Below are positions 9,386 to 19,132 of a stretch of 64,000 bases of DNA, piece after piece. The notes beneath the pieces were generated by a model. That model had not been told where the DNA came from. It searched no databases and saw only the letters and a list, made by a program, of their open reading frames with translations. The position numbers and the translations under genes are program-made. The stretch is from Miscanthus floridulus (lineage: Eukaryota > Streptophyta > Magnoliopsida > Poales > Poaceae), in contig NC_089584.1 in NCBI RefSeq assembly GCF_019320115.1, forward strand, positions 71,393,533 to 71,457,532, in the 5' to 3' direction. Numbering within the stretch: position 1 is the first letter of the stretch; every line of letters starts with the position of its first letter.

Positions 9386-10841
9386 AGTCACAAGTTATGC
9401 AATTAGTTTCATAATTAATCTATATTTAATACTCCATGCATGTGTCCAAACATTCGACGTGACAGGAATTTTAAGAGTTCCTGCACGAACCAAACAGCCC
9501 CTTATTCAGGCCTGTCATTCCAGCGCACTGGGTGGGCATTCCGGATTTCCGGCAACGTATACACGTATGAAGCGTTTGTTTGCCTGGCGCGGCATGAAGA
9601 CGGCAGTTCGTGAGTTTGTTAGCTCCTGTATCACCTACCAGCGCGCCAAGCCGGACCGTTTGCGACTTCCTGGTTTACTTCAACCACTACCGGTGCCGGC
9701 TGCTGCATGGCAGATCATTTCTCTTGACTTTGTGGAGGGCCTTCCTCGATCTAAGCAGGTGAACTGTATATTGGTTGTGATTGACTCTTTCACCAAGTAC
9801 GGTCATTTCTTGCCATTGTCCCACCCTTTCACTGCGGCTGGTGTGGCCAAGTTGTTCCTAGATCAAGTATATTGGCTACACGGTCTTCCTGCTGCCATTA
9901 TATCAGATCGAGATCGCATCTTTACAAGGCATTTTTGGAAGCAGTTATTCAAACTGGCAGATGTGCAACTTCAGATGAGCTCCAGTTACCATCCGCAGTC
10001 TGATGGCCAGACCGAGCGACTGAATCAGTCGATGGAGACCTATCTGAGATGCTTTGTCAACGCTTGTCCGTCCAAGTGGTCCACCTGGCTTCCTTTGGCC
10101 GAGTTCTGGTATAATGCCTCTACCCACTCTGCCATTGGTATTTCTCCCTTCGAAGCTTTATATGGATATCCTCCACGCCATTTTGGCCTCTCTACTCTGG
10201 ATGCTGTTACGGTGCCTGACCTCTCTGTTTGGCTTCAAGATCGTGCTGTTATGAATGATCTCATCCTCCAGCACCTGTCTAGAGCAAAGGAACGTATGAA
10301 GCGTCAAGCCGACAAGAACCGCTCGGAGAGGCAGTTTCAGGTGGGTGATATGGTGTTCCTCAAGATGCAGCCCTATGTTCAATCCACTTTAGCTGCTCGT
10401 GCAAATCGGAAACTGGCCTTCAAGTATTATGGACCCTTCAAAATACTTGCTCGAGTGGGTTTTGTAGCATACAAGCTAGAATTACCATCAACAACCTCCA
10501 TCCACCCAGTGTTTCATGTGTCCCAATTGAAGCAAGCTATACTTCCTAGTACTCTGGTAACTCCTCTTCCTGCTGACATTGAACTTCATCGTATTCCAGA
10601 GGAAATCTTGCAGCGCCGAGTGATATCGGTGTTCTCCAACCCCGTTGAGCAAGGACTGCTGCTGTGGTCTGGTTGGCCGAAGGAAATGGCAACTTGGGAA
10701 TCGCTGGAATCTCTTCGTCAAGCTTTTCCCAGAGCTCCTGCTTGGGACAAGCAGCTACTCAAGCCCCGGGGAATGTTAGCAGCCCAAATACTACGGCCGG
10801 CCCACAAGATGAAGTCACAAGTTATGCAATTAGTTTCATAA
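9237..10841 (+). CDS. Open integrase-chromodomain frame, tandem copy 2 (534 codons)
   Basis: The frame runs through from the tail of unit 1, across the MITE-derived segment (about residues 51-88), into integrase. The zinc-finger region has H94, H101 and C131 but Tyr at 134 where the fourth ligand should be. The catalytic core is D164, D224, E260 (D-35-E). A GPY/F module ('YYGPF', residues 398-401) and a chromodomain (about 453-498, 'EMATWESLESL') follow. Family integrases insert cDNA, and the chromodomain directs them to chromatin. The first ATG lies in antecedent repeat sequence and no promoter is visible. This is a remarkable open frame but not a demonstrated gene. It ends by reading into unit 3. 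Confidence 0.6.
   Translation: MVWLAEGNGNLGIAGISSSSFSQSSCLGQAATQAPGNVSSPNTTAGPQDEVTSYAISFIINLYLILHACVQTFDVTGILRVPARTKQPLIQACHSSALGGHSGFPATYTRMKRLFAWRGMKTAVREFVSSCITYQRAKPDRLRLPGLLQPLPVPAAAWQIISLDFVEGLPRSKQVNCILVVIDSFTKYGHFLPLSHPFTAAGVAKLFLDQVYWLHGLPAAIISDRDRIFTRHFWKQLFKLADVQLQMSSSYHPQSDGQTERLNQSMETYLRCFVNACPSKWSTWLPLAEFWYNASTHSAIGISPFEALYGYPPRHFGLSTLDAVTVPDLSVWLQDRAVMNDLILQHLSRAKERMKRQADKNRSERQFQVGDMVFLKMQPYVQSTLAARANRKLAFKYYGPFKILARVGFVAYKLELPSTTSIHPVFHVSQLKQAILPSTLVTPLPADIELHRIPEEILQRRVISVFSNPVEQGLLLWSGWPKEMATWESLESLRQAFPRAPAWDKQLLKPRGMLAAQILRPAHKMKSQVMQLVS
9386..10812 (+). repeat. Tandem unit 2 (1,427 bp)
   Basis: This is the second direct repeat, beginning AGTCACAAGTTATG (MITE part) straight after the coding tail 'cacaagatga'. 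It differs from unit 3 at only a few positions (for example Gln for Glu near 9942, Thr for Ala near 10193). Confidence 0.95.
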
Positions 10842-12268
10842 TTAATCTATATTTAATACTCCATGCATGTGTCCAAACATTCGACGTGACAGGAATTTTA
10901 AGAGTTCCTGCACGAACCAAACAGCCCCTTATTCAGGCCTGTCATTCCAGCGCACTGGGTGGGCATTCCGGATTTCCGGCAACGTATACACGTATGAAGC
11001 GTTTGTTTGCCTGGCGCGGCATGAAGACGGCAGTTCGTGAGTTTGTTAGCTCCTGTATCACCTACCAGCGCGCCAAGCCGGACCGTTTGCGACTTCCTGG
11101 TTTACTTCAACCACTACCGGTGCCGGCTGCTGCATGGCAGATCATTTCTCTTGACTTTGTGGAGGGCCTTCCTCGATCTAAGCAGGTGAACTGTATATTG
11201 GTTGTGATTGACTCTTTCACCAAGTACGGTCATTTCTTGCCATTGTCCCACCCTTTCACTGCGGCTGGTGTGGCCAAGTTGTTCCTAGATCAAGTATATT
11301 GGCTACACGGTCTTCCTGCTGCCATTATATCAGATCGAGATCGCATCTTTACAAGGCATTTTTGGAAGGAGTTATTCAAACTGGCAGATGTGCAACTTCA
11401 GATGAGCTCCAGTTACCATCCGCAGTCTGATGGCCAGACCGAGCGACTGAATCAGTCGATGGAGACCTATCTGAGATGCTTTGTCAACGCTTGTCCGTCC
11501 AAGTGGTCCACCTGGCTTCCTTTGGCCGAGTTCTGGTATAATGCCTCTACCCACTCTGCCATTGGTATTTCTCCCTTTGAAGCTTTATATGGATATCCTC
11601 CACGCCATTTTGGCCTCTCTGCTCTGGATGCTGTTACGGTGCCTGACCTCTCTGTTTGGCTTCAAGATCGTGCTGTTATGAATGATCTCATCCTCCAGCA
11701 CCTGTCTAGAGCAAAGGAACGTATGAAGCGTCAAGCCGACAAGAACCGCTCGGAGAGGCAGTTTCAGGTGGGTGATATGGTGTTCCTCAAGATGCAGCCC
11801 TATGTTCAATCCACTTTAGCTGCTCGTGCAAATCGGAAACTGGCCTTCAAGTATTATGGACCCTTCAAAATACTTGCTCGAGTGGGTTTTGTAGCATACA
11901 AGCTAGAATTACCATCAACAACCTCCATCCACCCAGTGTTTCATGTGTCCCAATTGAAGCAAGCTATACTTCCTAGTACTCTGGTAACTCCTCTTCCTGC
12001 TGACATTGAACTTCATCGTATTCCAGAGGAAATCTTGCAGCGCCGAGTGATATCGGTGTTCTCCAACCCCGTTGAGCAAGGACTGCTGCTGTGGTCTGGT
12101 TGGCCGAAGGAAATGGCAACTTGGGAATCGCTGGAATCTCTTCGTCAAGCTTTTCCCAGAGCTCCTGCTTGGGACAAGCAGCTACTCAAGCCCCGGGGAA
12201 TGTTAGCAGCCCAAATACTACGGCCGGCCCACAAGATGAAGTCACAAGTTATGCAATTAGTTTCATAA
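10664..12268 (+). CDS. Open integrase-chromodomain frame, tandem copy 3 (534 codons)
   Basis: It has the same architecture as the preceding copy and overlaps it by 178 bp, because each frame begins in the preceding unit's tail and ends just inside the following MITE segment. The D, D, E catalytic residues and chromodomain are present, and the zinc-finger Cys-to-Tyr change is shared. It has Glu where copy 2 has Gln near residue 236. The chromodomain tail is shifted out of the ancestral frame by a missing G ('PAWDKQLL'). Confidence 0.6.
   Translation: MVWLAEGNGNLGIAGISSSSFSQSSCLGQAATQAPGNVSSPNTTAGPQDEVTSYAISFIINLYLILHACVQTFDVTGILRVPARTKQPLIQACHSSALGGHSGFPATYTRMKRLFAWRGMKTAVREFVSSCITYQRAKPDRLRLPGLLQPLPVPAAAWQIISLDFVEGLPRSKQVNCILVVIDSFTKYGHFLPLSHPFTAAGVAKLFLDQVYWLHGLPAAIISDRDRIFTRHFWKELFKLADVQLQMSSSYHPQSDGQTERLNQSMETYLRCFVNACPSKWSTWLPLAEFWYNASTHSAIGISPFEALYGYPPRHFGLSALDAVTVPDLSVWLQDRAVMNDLILQHLSRAKERMKRQADKNRSERQFQVGDMVFLKMQPYVQSTLAARANRKLAFKYYGPFKILARVGFVAYKLELPSTTSIHPVFHVSQLKQAILPSTLVTPLPADIELHRIPEEILQRRVISVFSNPVEQGLLLWSGWPKEMATWESLESLRQAFPRAPAWDKQLLKPRGMLAAQILRPAHKMKSQVMQLVS
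10813..12239 (+). repeat. Tandem unit 3 (1,427 bp)
   Basis: This is the third direct repeat, bounded by AGTCAC at 10813 and 12240. It is nearly identical to unit 2 and, in its 5' part, to unit 4. Confidence 0.95.
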
Positions 12269-13746
12269 TTAATCTATATTTAATACTCCATGCATGTGTC
12301 CAAACATTCGACGTGACAGGAATTTTAAGAGTTCCTGCACGAACCAAACAGCCCCTTATTCAGGCCTGTCATTCCAGCGCACTGGGTGGGCATTCCGGAT
12401 TTCCGGCAACGTATACACGTATGAAGCGTTTGTTTGCCTGGCGCGGCATGAAGACGGCAGTTCGTGAGTTTGTTAGCTCCTGTATCACCTACCAGCGCGC
12501 CAAGCCGGACCGTTTGCGACTTCCTGGTTTACTTCAACCACTACCGGTGCCGGCTGCTGCATGGCAGATCATTTCTCTTGACTTTGTGGAGGGCCTTCCT
12601 CGATCTAAGCAGGTGAACTGTATATTGGTTGTGATTGACTCTTTCACCAAGTACGGTCATTTCTTGCCATTGTCCCACCCTTTCACTGCGGCTGGTGTGG
12701 CCAAGTTGTTCCTAGATCAAGTATATTGGCTACACGGTCTTCCTGCTGCCATTATATCAGATCGAGATCGCATCTTTACAAGGCATTTTTGGAAGGAGTT
12801 ATTCAAACTGGCAGATGTGCAACTTCAGATGAGCTCCAGTTACCATCCGCAGTCTGATGGCCAGACCGAGCGACTGAATCAGTCGATGGAGACCTATCTG
12901 AGATGCTTTGTCAACGCTTGTCCGTCCAAGTGGTCCACCTGGCTTCCTTTGGCCGAGTTCTGGTATAATGCCTCTACCCACTCTGCCATTGGTATTTCTC
13001 CCTTTGAAGCTTTATATGGATATCCTCCACGCCATTTTGGCCTCTCTGCTCTGGATGCTGTTACGGTGCCTGACCTCTCTGTTTGGCTTCAAGATCGTGC
13101 TGTTATGAATGATCTCATCCTCCAGCACCTGTCTAGAGCAAAGGAACGTATGAAGCGTCAAGCCGACAAGAACCGCTCGGAGAGGCAGTTTCAGGTGGGT
13201 GATATGGTGTTCCTCAAGATGCAGCCCTATGTTCAATCCACTTTAGCTGCTCGTGCAAATCGGAAACTGGCCTTCAAGTATTATGGACCCTTCAAAATAC
13301 TTGCTCGAGTGGGTTTTGTAGCATACAAGCTAGAATTGCCATCAACAACCTCCATCCACCCAGTGTTTCATGTGTCCCAATTGAAGCAAGCTATACTTCC
13401 TAGTACTCTGGTAACTCCTTCTCTTCCTGCTGACATTGAACTTCATCGTATTCCAGAGGAAATCTTGCAGCGCCGAGTGATATCGGTGTTCTCCAACCCC
13501 GTTGAGCAAGGACTGCTGCTGTGGTCTGGTTGGCCGAAGGAAATGGCAACTTGGGAATCGCTGGAATCTCTTCGTCAAGCTTTTCCTAGAGCTCCTGCTT
13601 GGGGACAAGCAGCTACTCAAGCCCCGGGGAATGTTAGCAGCCCAAATACTATGGCCGGCCCACAAGATGAAGTCACCAGCAAGCCTCGCAGAGGAGCACG
13701 TGAGCGTCGGCCCAACAAGAATGTCGCCGGTGAGATGTGGGCGTGA
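12091..13746 (+). CDS. Integrase-chromodomain frame, tandem copy 4, with native C-terminus (551 codons)
   Basis: This copy keeps the reading frame into 'PAWGQAATQAPGNVSS', the form expected of chromovirus integrase ends. It terminates at 13744-13746 after an Arg-rich tail ('KPRRGARERRPNKN'). Integrase D, D, E residues, GPY/F and chromodomain are intact; the zinc ligand Cys is Tyr. It has one extra codon in the linker (Ser after 'VTP'). It is the 3' end of the original single-copy element, while unit 1 is the 5' end. Confidence 0.65.
   Translation: MVWLAEGNGNLGIAGISSSSFSQSSCLGQAATQAPGNVSSPNTTAGPQDEVTSYAISFIINLYLILHACVQTFDVTGILRVPARTKQPLIQACHSSALGGHSGFPATYTRMKRLFAWRGMKTAVREFVSSCITYQRAKPDRLRLPGLLQPLPVPAAAWQIISLDFVEGLPRSKQVNCILVVIDSFTKYGHFLPLSHPFTAAGVAKLFLDQVYWLHGLPAAIISDRDRIFTRHFWKELFKLADVQLQMSSSYHPQSDGQTERLNQSMETYLRCFVNACPSKWSTWLPLAEFWYNASTHSAIGISPFEALYGYPPRHFGLSALDAVTVPDLSVWLQDRAVMNDLILQHLSRAKERMKRQADKNRSERQFQVGDMVFLKMQPYVQSTLAARANRKLAFKYYGPFKILARVGFVAYKLELPSTTSIHPVFHVSQLKQAILPSTLVTPSLPADIELHRIPEEILQRRVISVFSNPVEQGLLLWSGWPKEMATWESLESLRQAFPRAPAWGQAATQAPGNVSSPNTMAGPQDEVTSKPRRGARERRPNKNVAGEMWA
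12240..13670 (+). repeat. Tandem unit 4 (1,431 bp)
   Basis: This is the fourth repeat. It is 4 bp longer than units 2 and 3 because of a 3-bp insertion near 13420 and one extra G near 13602. At 13671 the sequence AGTCACCAGC leaves the repeat and continues into the unique end of the coding frame. Confidence 0.95.
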
Positions 13747-14679
13747 GTGCCAGTGTGCAGGAGTCCAGGGCGTAGCCCATGTAATCGCCAGTATATCAGT
13801 AGACCGAAGTGAGCAATGAGGGGTATCAAACTTGTATGAACCAACTGAACTCTGCCTAAGAACTCCTCGTCGATTCACCCTGATTCCCTCCGCTTGCTGT
13901 TCATCCAACTCGATCACCAATTTCTTCCACTCTTCCACAATTGCTCCTATCCCAACTCTGTTGCTGCTAACACATTGCTACCTCCACCCTGTTTCCAAGC
14001 CAGTTTCACCGTACCACTCAATCTTGGCCAAGAACCAACGACTACTTACTCTACAATAGACAAACGATCATGTGTTCCACTACACGATTACATAGTCGCA
14101 AGCTAGACAATCAACACATGATCTAAGTCTGCATGATCCATTTAAAAATGGAATATGTTGCCCGAGCGTAAGCGGATATGTGAATCGATGCCAAAATGGC
14201 GTTGGTCTTAGAGATTGTATGAAAGACACGGGCAAGAGATGAAGACATCATTGTGAGGAGTAATCACACTGGCGACTATCATCGGCACCCGCTTGATTAC
14301 TTGCAAGGATCAAATTGCATGAGGGCCACCGGTTGGAGACAAGCATGGGGAAGTGAAGACCCATCTAGTTCAGTAGGGGAGGTAAAGCAGCGTGGTAGTC
14401 TAGGACTTCCATGCTGCCCGTGGGAACGACCACCCCCACCTCCACATGCCCCACTATTGCAGCCACCTTGTCCGGTTTGTGGACATTGCCTTTGTAAGAC
14501 CGTGGCTACCATGTCGCCTCAGCCAAAACCAACGAGGTGGCAAGATGTCGTGAGGAAATTAAAGGCAAGATCTGGTGGGGAGGAGGAGGCTCAATTCGGT
14601 AAACATAGGTTGGATCTAGTCAACTCTGGTCAGCCGATGTCACCATGTTGACTAGGGAAGGATAAAACGCCCCATTTCC
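13747..14679. other. 933-bp stretch without an identified gene
   Basis: The first ~350 bp may include the 3' LTR of the chromovirus, but I could not find a convincing polypurine tract, TG/CA ends or a partner LTR. A 132-codon plus-strand frame at 14253-14651 has no motif I recognise and is probably chance. The stretch ends at the TCC target site of the CACTA element. Confidence 0.5.
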
Positions 14680-14694
14680 CACTACTATAGAATG

Positions 14695-14900
14695 GTCTTG
14701 TTGTCCCGGGCGGTAACGACCTTTAGTTCTAGTTACCGCGCCGGGACAACGATCCCGGGACTAAAGGTGGAACCTTCATTCCCGGGTCATCGAGCCGGGA
14801 CTAAAGAGTGACCTTTAGTCTCGGTTGGGGTTACCAACCGGGACTAAAGGTTGCGGCCCAGTTCCGGTTGGTAACCCCAATCGGGACTAAAGGTTCCTTT
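14695..14900. repeat. Left subterminal palindromic repeats of CACTA element 1
   Basis: Several copies of CTTTAGTCCCGG and its complement occur as back-to-back palindromes (for example 'gttaccaaccgggactaaag'). In CACTA elements such repeats bind the transposase; that role is inferred here. Confidence 0.85.
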
Positions 14901-15072
14901 TCTTTTTCTTTTTTTTTTGTTTAATTTATTTTCAGTTCAGTTACACATATTTGTTTAATATATAATATGTTTTTATGTACGTATTCTACGCTGCTAATAT
15001 AAATACACGCACGCATATAATTACATCTAATTCTCATCTCGAGCATTATTATATTCGAATAAAGTATGAAAC

Positions 15073-15074
15073 TA

Positions 15075-15147
<73 letters not shown>
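15073..15147. repeat. (TA)n microsatellite
   Basis: A nearly pure TA dinucleotide run of about 70 bp, in the 3' flank of the minus-strand gene. A second run of about 50 bp lies at 15379-15427, inside an intron of that gene. Open frames across these runs are low-complexity artefacts. Confidence 0.95.
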
Positions 15148-15157
<10 letters not shown>

Positions 15158-15217
15158 ACACTTTCATAATCTTATTCTCGAAAATAACGATATCAATAAA
15201 TATTTAATTTACATCAT

Positions 15218-15371
15218 TTATTCCTTAGGATCAAAGTAGAACTCGCCATTGGGATTTAGCACTTTTTCTAAAAGAAATCCTGCTATTGACTCTTGAACTG
15301 CTTTCAGATGGTCTTTTTGCATGACCCTTTGTTTCAACCATTCAGTCTTGCATTTGAAATAAAAGGAAAAG

Positions 15372-15431
<60 letters not shown>

Positions 15432-18400
15432 TTTAAAAATAAAAAAAATTGATATATACGTACTCTGAGGACATCTTCAGGAGTTCTTCTTATGTGTGCA
15501 GTGATAAATTCACAAACGTAGTATCCACACAAGTTATTACCTGGTTGCTGCCGCAAACACCACTGTACGAGAAGAAGATTATTCTCATCATCTCACATGT
15601 AAATTGAAGTACGATATATTAATTAAACACGTGGGGAAGTATATATAGTACAACTTACTGGTATTTCAACTACATTAAGTGGTGCCTTGCAATCCTTGCG
15701 GTGTTGCCGAATAAACTCTTTTCAAACCCTATGCGACCAATAATGTACGATCGTTAATAAATTATGGCAAAGTCTATTCAATAATAGTTGTGCGCGAGAG
15801 ATCAAAATTACCCCTGGATAATGTCTATCATATCTTGGTATAGTGCCCGCTCTTTTCTCAACGAGTCCAAGATTACTAACCGACTTGAGTTTAACTCAAT
15901 GACAATGAGTATCCAGTGAAACCTGTATTGGTTTATACACACACGTACATGCATATAAGTTGTATTCATATTACATAAAATGTGTAGACTACATTATTAT
16001 TAACACTTACTCAAAGTTGTACGGGAAAAGTATTGTTGTCTTGTCGTGCTGCTTCACGAAGAACCTCATGATATTCTTCTGTGCTTCAGATACCCACTGC
16101 TCCTTGACAATAATATCGGTTTTGAATACGATATAAGGATCAATGAAGCCAACACTGGTGTCTTGTATTCTTTGGAGCTCTAACATCTGGAATTTGTATA
16201 TAAATATAAGTTACATGTGAGGATAATTATATACACGTACGCATGGAAGTGAGTTTATTAAATAAAAGTAGGAATCACTTATAAACAAAAGCAGCTAATG
16301 ATTGATTTGTCCAGAGCGTCCATGTGGTATAGTTGATGCAATTCTTTGAAACTAATATGTAAGATGTCATCGCCACGGAAGTAATGATGGTCTCTAATTC
16401 TGACAAAGATCCACTCCTCACCCCTGCCACACGCCTGCATGTACCACTTGTTGAGCAAGTACATTTGCGTACCCAATTCATTCAGAGTCGTAGGGTTGTA
16501 TAGACTTTTGCCAAAATTATAAGTCTTCCAGGTATCAACTTCCAGGTTCTGGATTGGAGCTTTGCCCGTCAATTGATCCAAGGTTAAACCAGTTAGTTCA
16601 AAAAAAGCATTAAGGTCTTGAACCGACACTTCTCCAGAGTTGTCTGGTCGATAGACTTCTATGTTGAAACCATATTCATTAGCAACAACAAGATTTTGCA
16701 TTGGTTGCTTCTGTTGTCCGAGCTATGGGACATCCTTCCATGATGCTCTTTTCCTTTTCTTATCTACATCATGTGACTTCATGAGGGAGCGGTCATAGTC
16801 TGATAGTGGCGGAGGCTTACAAAGTTTAAGCATCTTTTCTTGTGAGCTTCGACCTACTGCCTCAGCAGATCTCATGGTATGTAAAAGTACGGCTTCTCCC
16901 TAAGCTTCGCTTATCTCTGCTTTTGGATATCTATAAAAAAATCTTTCACTTTTTTATCTTCTTCAGCTGCAATTTGCTCATCAGTCTTTTCAGGAAGTAT
17001 TTCTTGAGAAATAACTCTTTTTTTGGGTCTTCTTTGCCGCCGTGACCTTAGACGTCTCTGTAGTGCATCGCTGTGGAGGGGGTGGGGGCGGTGTTGGAGA
17101 CCGGTGTGGAGGCGTTGGAGATCGTTGTGGAGGTGGTGGGGCTGGTGTAGGAATTGGAGATCATTGTGGAGGCGATGGGGCCGGTGTAGGAGTTGGAGAT
17201 CGCCGTGGGGATGAAGTTGGCTCGCACCCCGCGACGCTGTGATGAGATGGGGAATGAATGATTGGGCTAGACTGGGGGGAGACCCTGCTACAAAAACAAG
17301 TTGTGAGTCAATTATTTTTGAAGCCAATATAAAATTAATGGAAAATAATATTTCATTCAGTTTCATTCATACCTAGGGTGAGGTAGGGGAAGCGGTGGTG
17401 CCCTAGGAATGATGATGAAGCGTTTGCGCCATTGAATAAATGTCTTCTCTGCTTCTCCTAGTGTCTTCTCCCCATCACCGCCTTCAATGTCAAGAGGAAC
17501 ATTGATGTAACCTTTGAGCACTCTATCGACCGAGACACTAGCATATCCAGGTTGAATAACTGACCCATGGATCCTTGGTGTCTTCGTTCGGTCTATTGGA
17601 GATACAACCCCGACAGCCACCATGATTGATGCATTATTACCATCTAGAATGTGCAGCTCACATGTTGTTAGAGGCTCGGTAATGTTATCAACAGGGAAGC
17701 GCAACCCAGCGTTATCTTGAATAACTGGTAGCTCCGTGGAAGCACAACTGCTTTTCATCTGACCAACGGGGCTAATGGTGACTCCTGGCATTGATTGCGA
17801 TTGCATTTGACTCATTGCTAGCTGCACTTGCCTCTTGATCTCCTCCTGCATTCTTGCCTCAAGAGATTTTTCTCATTCACGTGATTCAAGTAATGCTTGT
17901 CATGACTCATTAACAAATTGCTCCAATACACGGATTCGGTCTACCTCCTCATCCTTCTTTCTCTGGTGGCTTCTGTAGGTATCCTTGTCTGCTAGGAATG
18001 CTTGTAGCCACAGAACCGCCCCATAGCCTCTTGTTCGACCACCGTGTTCGAGATTCTCTAGGGCATATGTCAATTCATCCTTCTCTCTGTTGGGCTTGAA
18101 AACACCACTATCAGCTTCTTCCCTAGCACGAGCTAGTCTCTGTGTTGCTCTCTCAATTTTTTGGCCGAAAATTAGCTTGCCAGTGTCTGGGTCTAGGCTT
18201 CCCCCATGAGCATAGAACCAATTCTTCGCGCGTTGAGACCAGTTCTTCTCTATTGTTTCAGGTATGATTCCCTTGGCAGTAATCTCTGCTTCTAGGTTCT
18301 GCCACTTGGGAATAGCACTCCTATAACCACCTGATCCCATGCGATGATGGTATTGCTTCTGTCGGGCATTCTGCTGATTCCTCATCACACGTTCCTCACT

Positions 18401-19132
18401 CTCTTGAGATATCTTGTATTGTACGAAGTCGTCCCAATGGGACTCCAACTTGACAAACGCCTTAGCATTGAAATCCGGCGTATCATTATTCAAGATAAAC
18501 TTTTTATATAATGTCTTCTTCCAACTCTAGAACAATGTTGCCATCTTCTTCATTGTCCAATCCCTCACTAGCTCCTTCAAAGCATCATCTGCTTGTAATG
18601 TGAAATGCTGAGTGATATCTCTCCAAGCTAGGTTCTTGTCACGATCAGATACAAAACTAACATTAGGAGTGGATATCTTCTACTTCCATTCACGAGCACT
18701 AACTGGGATCCTATCCCTTACAATGAACCCATATTGATTGACATATGTCTGAGCATGTGGTCCTAATGGTTTATTGGTGTCGGTGTTGAATTCTGATATT
18801 ATGAAATGACCCTCTAATGGCTTTTTTGACCCTTGGACTTTCCTACTCTTGTCGGTGGTTGATGTAGATCCAGAGACCGGCTACATGAGTAGAAACATAA
18901 TGATTAACAATAAATATACGTATGCATGCATCTATAAGAGATGATAGATAATCAAATATACCTCGCCAGTATTTTCTTGCGCGATAATTTGTTGATCTTC
19001 AACCACCAGAAAATTCAGGATATCCTCATAATTAGCAAAGTACTGACTCGTGTCATCTACATCCGCATTGGTGCCGGTGTTGATAATATCCGCCATTATG
19101 TCATCATTAAAGTTATCATCCGGAGCAGCCAT
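15218..19132 (-). pseudogene. CACTA second gene: Transposase_24-type and Ulp1-like cysteine protease regions
   Basis: This is a multi-exon minus-strand gene. Exon 19132-18962 starts 'MAAPDDNFNDD' and ends at a GT donor. The next exon (to about 17360) holds a region typical of Ptta/En/Spm transposon proteins ('NWFYAHGGSLDPDTGKL'). A Pro-rich repeat linker follows near 17.05-17.2 kb. Later exons encode a C48 (Ulp1/SENP)-like protease: His in 'FHWILIVIEL' (15916-15918), Asp in 'VILDSL' (15865-15867), Gln and Cys in 'QPGNNLCGYYVCEF' (Cys at 15527-15529). The last exon ends at 15218-15220. At least four in-frame stops (about 18680, 18525, 17900, 17880) mark it as a pseudogene; two are of the CGA to TGA kind. 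The family role would be SUMO-type deconjugation or processing, unproven for transposon copies. Confidence 0.8.

Larger units (their letters stand above)
4440..13746 (+). mobile_element. Decayed Ty3/gypsy chromovirus with rearranged internal region
   Basis: The order is gag, zinc knuckle, aspartic protease, RT, RNase H, integrase, chromodomain, which is the gypsy chromovirus order. Three rearrangements are visible: a 513-bp inverted duplication of the gag/protease part, a MITE inserted at the N-terminal edge of integrase, and a four-fold tandem duplication of the integrase-chromodomain region. The 5' end of gag and the 5' LTR are missing. A 3' LTR could not be delimited after 13746. The exact chromovirus clade needs a phylogeny. 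Confidence 0.85.

Noticed and set aside
8627..13236. Sets of 60-77 codon frames repeated every 1,427 bp on both strands
   Set aside because: They are alternative-frame and antisense shadows of the integrase-chromodomain units.
14700..14900. CTTTAGTCCCGG palindromes as CRISPR repeats or bacterial-type terminators
   Set aside because: They occur only as clusters at CACTA ends and the internal promoter, without uniform spacers, in plant DNA.
17023..17242. Arg/Trp- and Gly-rich plus-strand frames
   Set aside because: Antisense of the Pro-rich repeat linker of the minus-strand CACTA gene.
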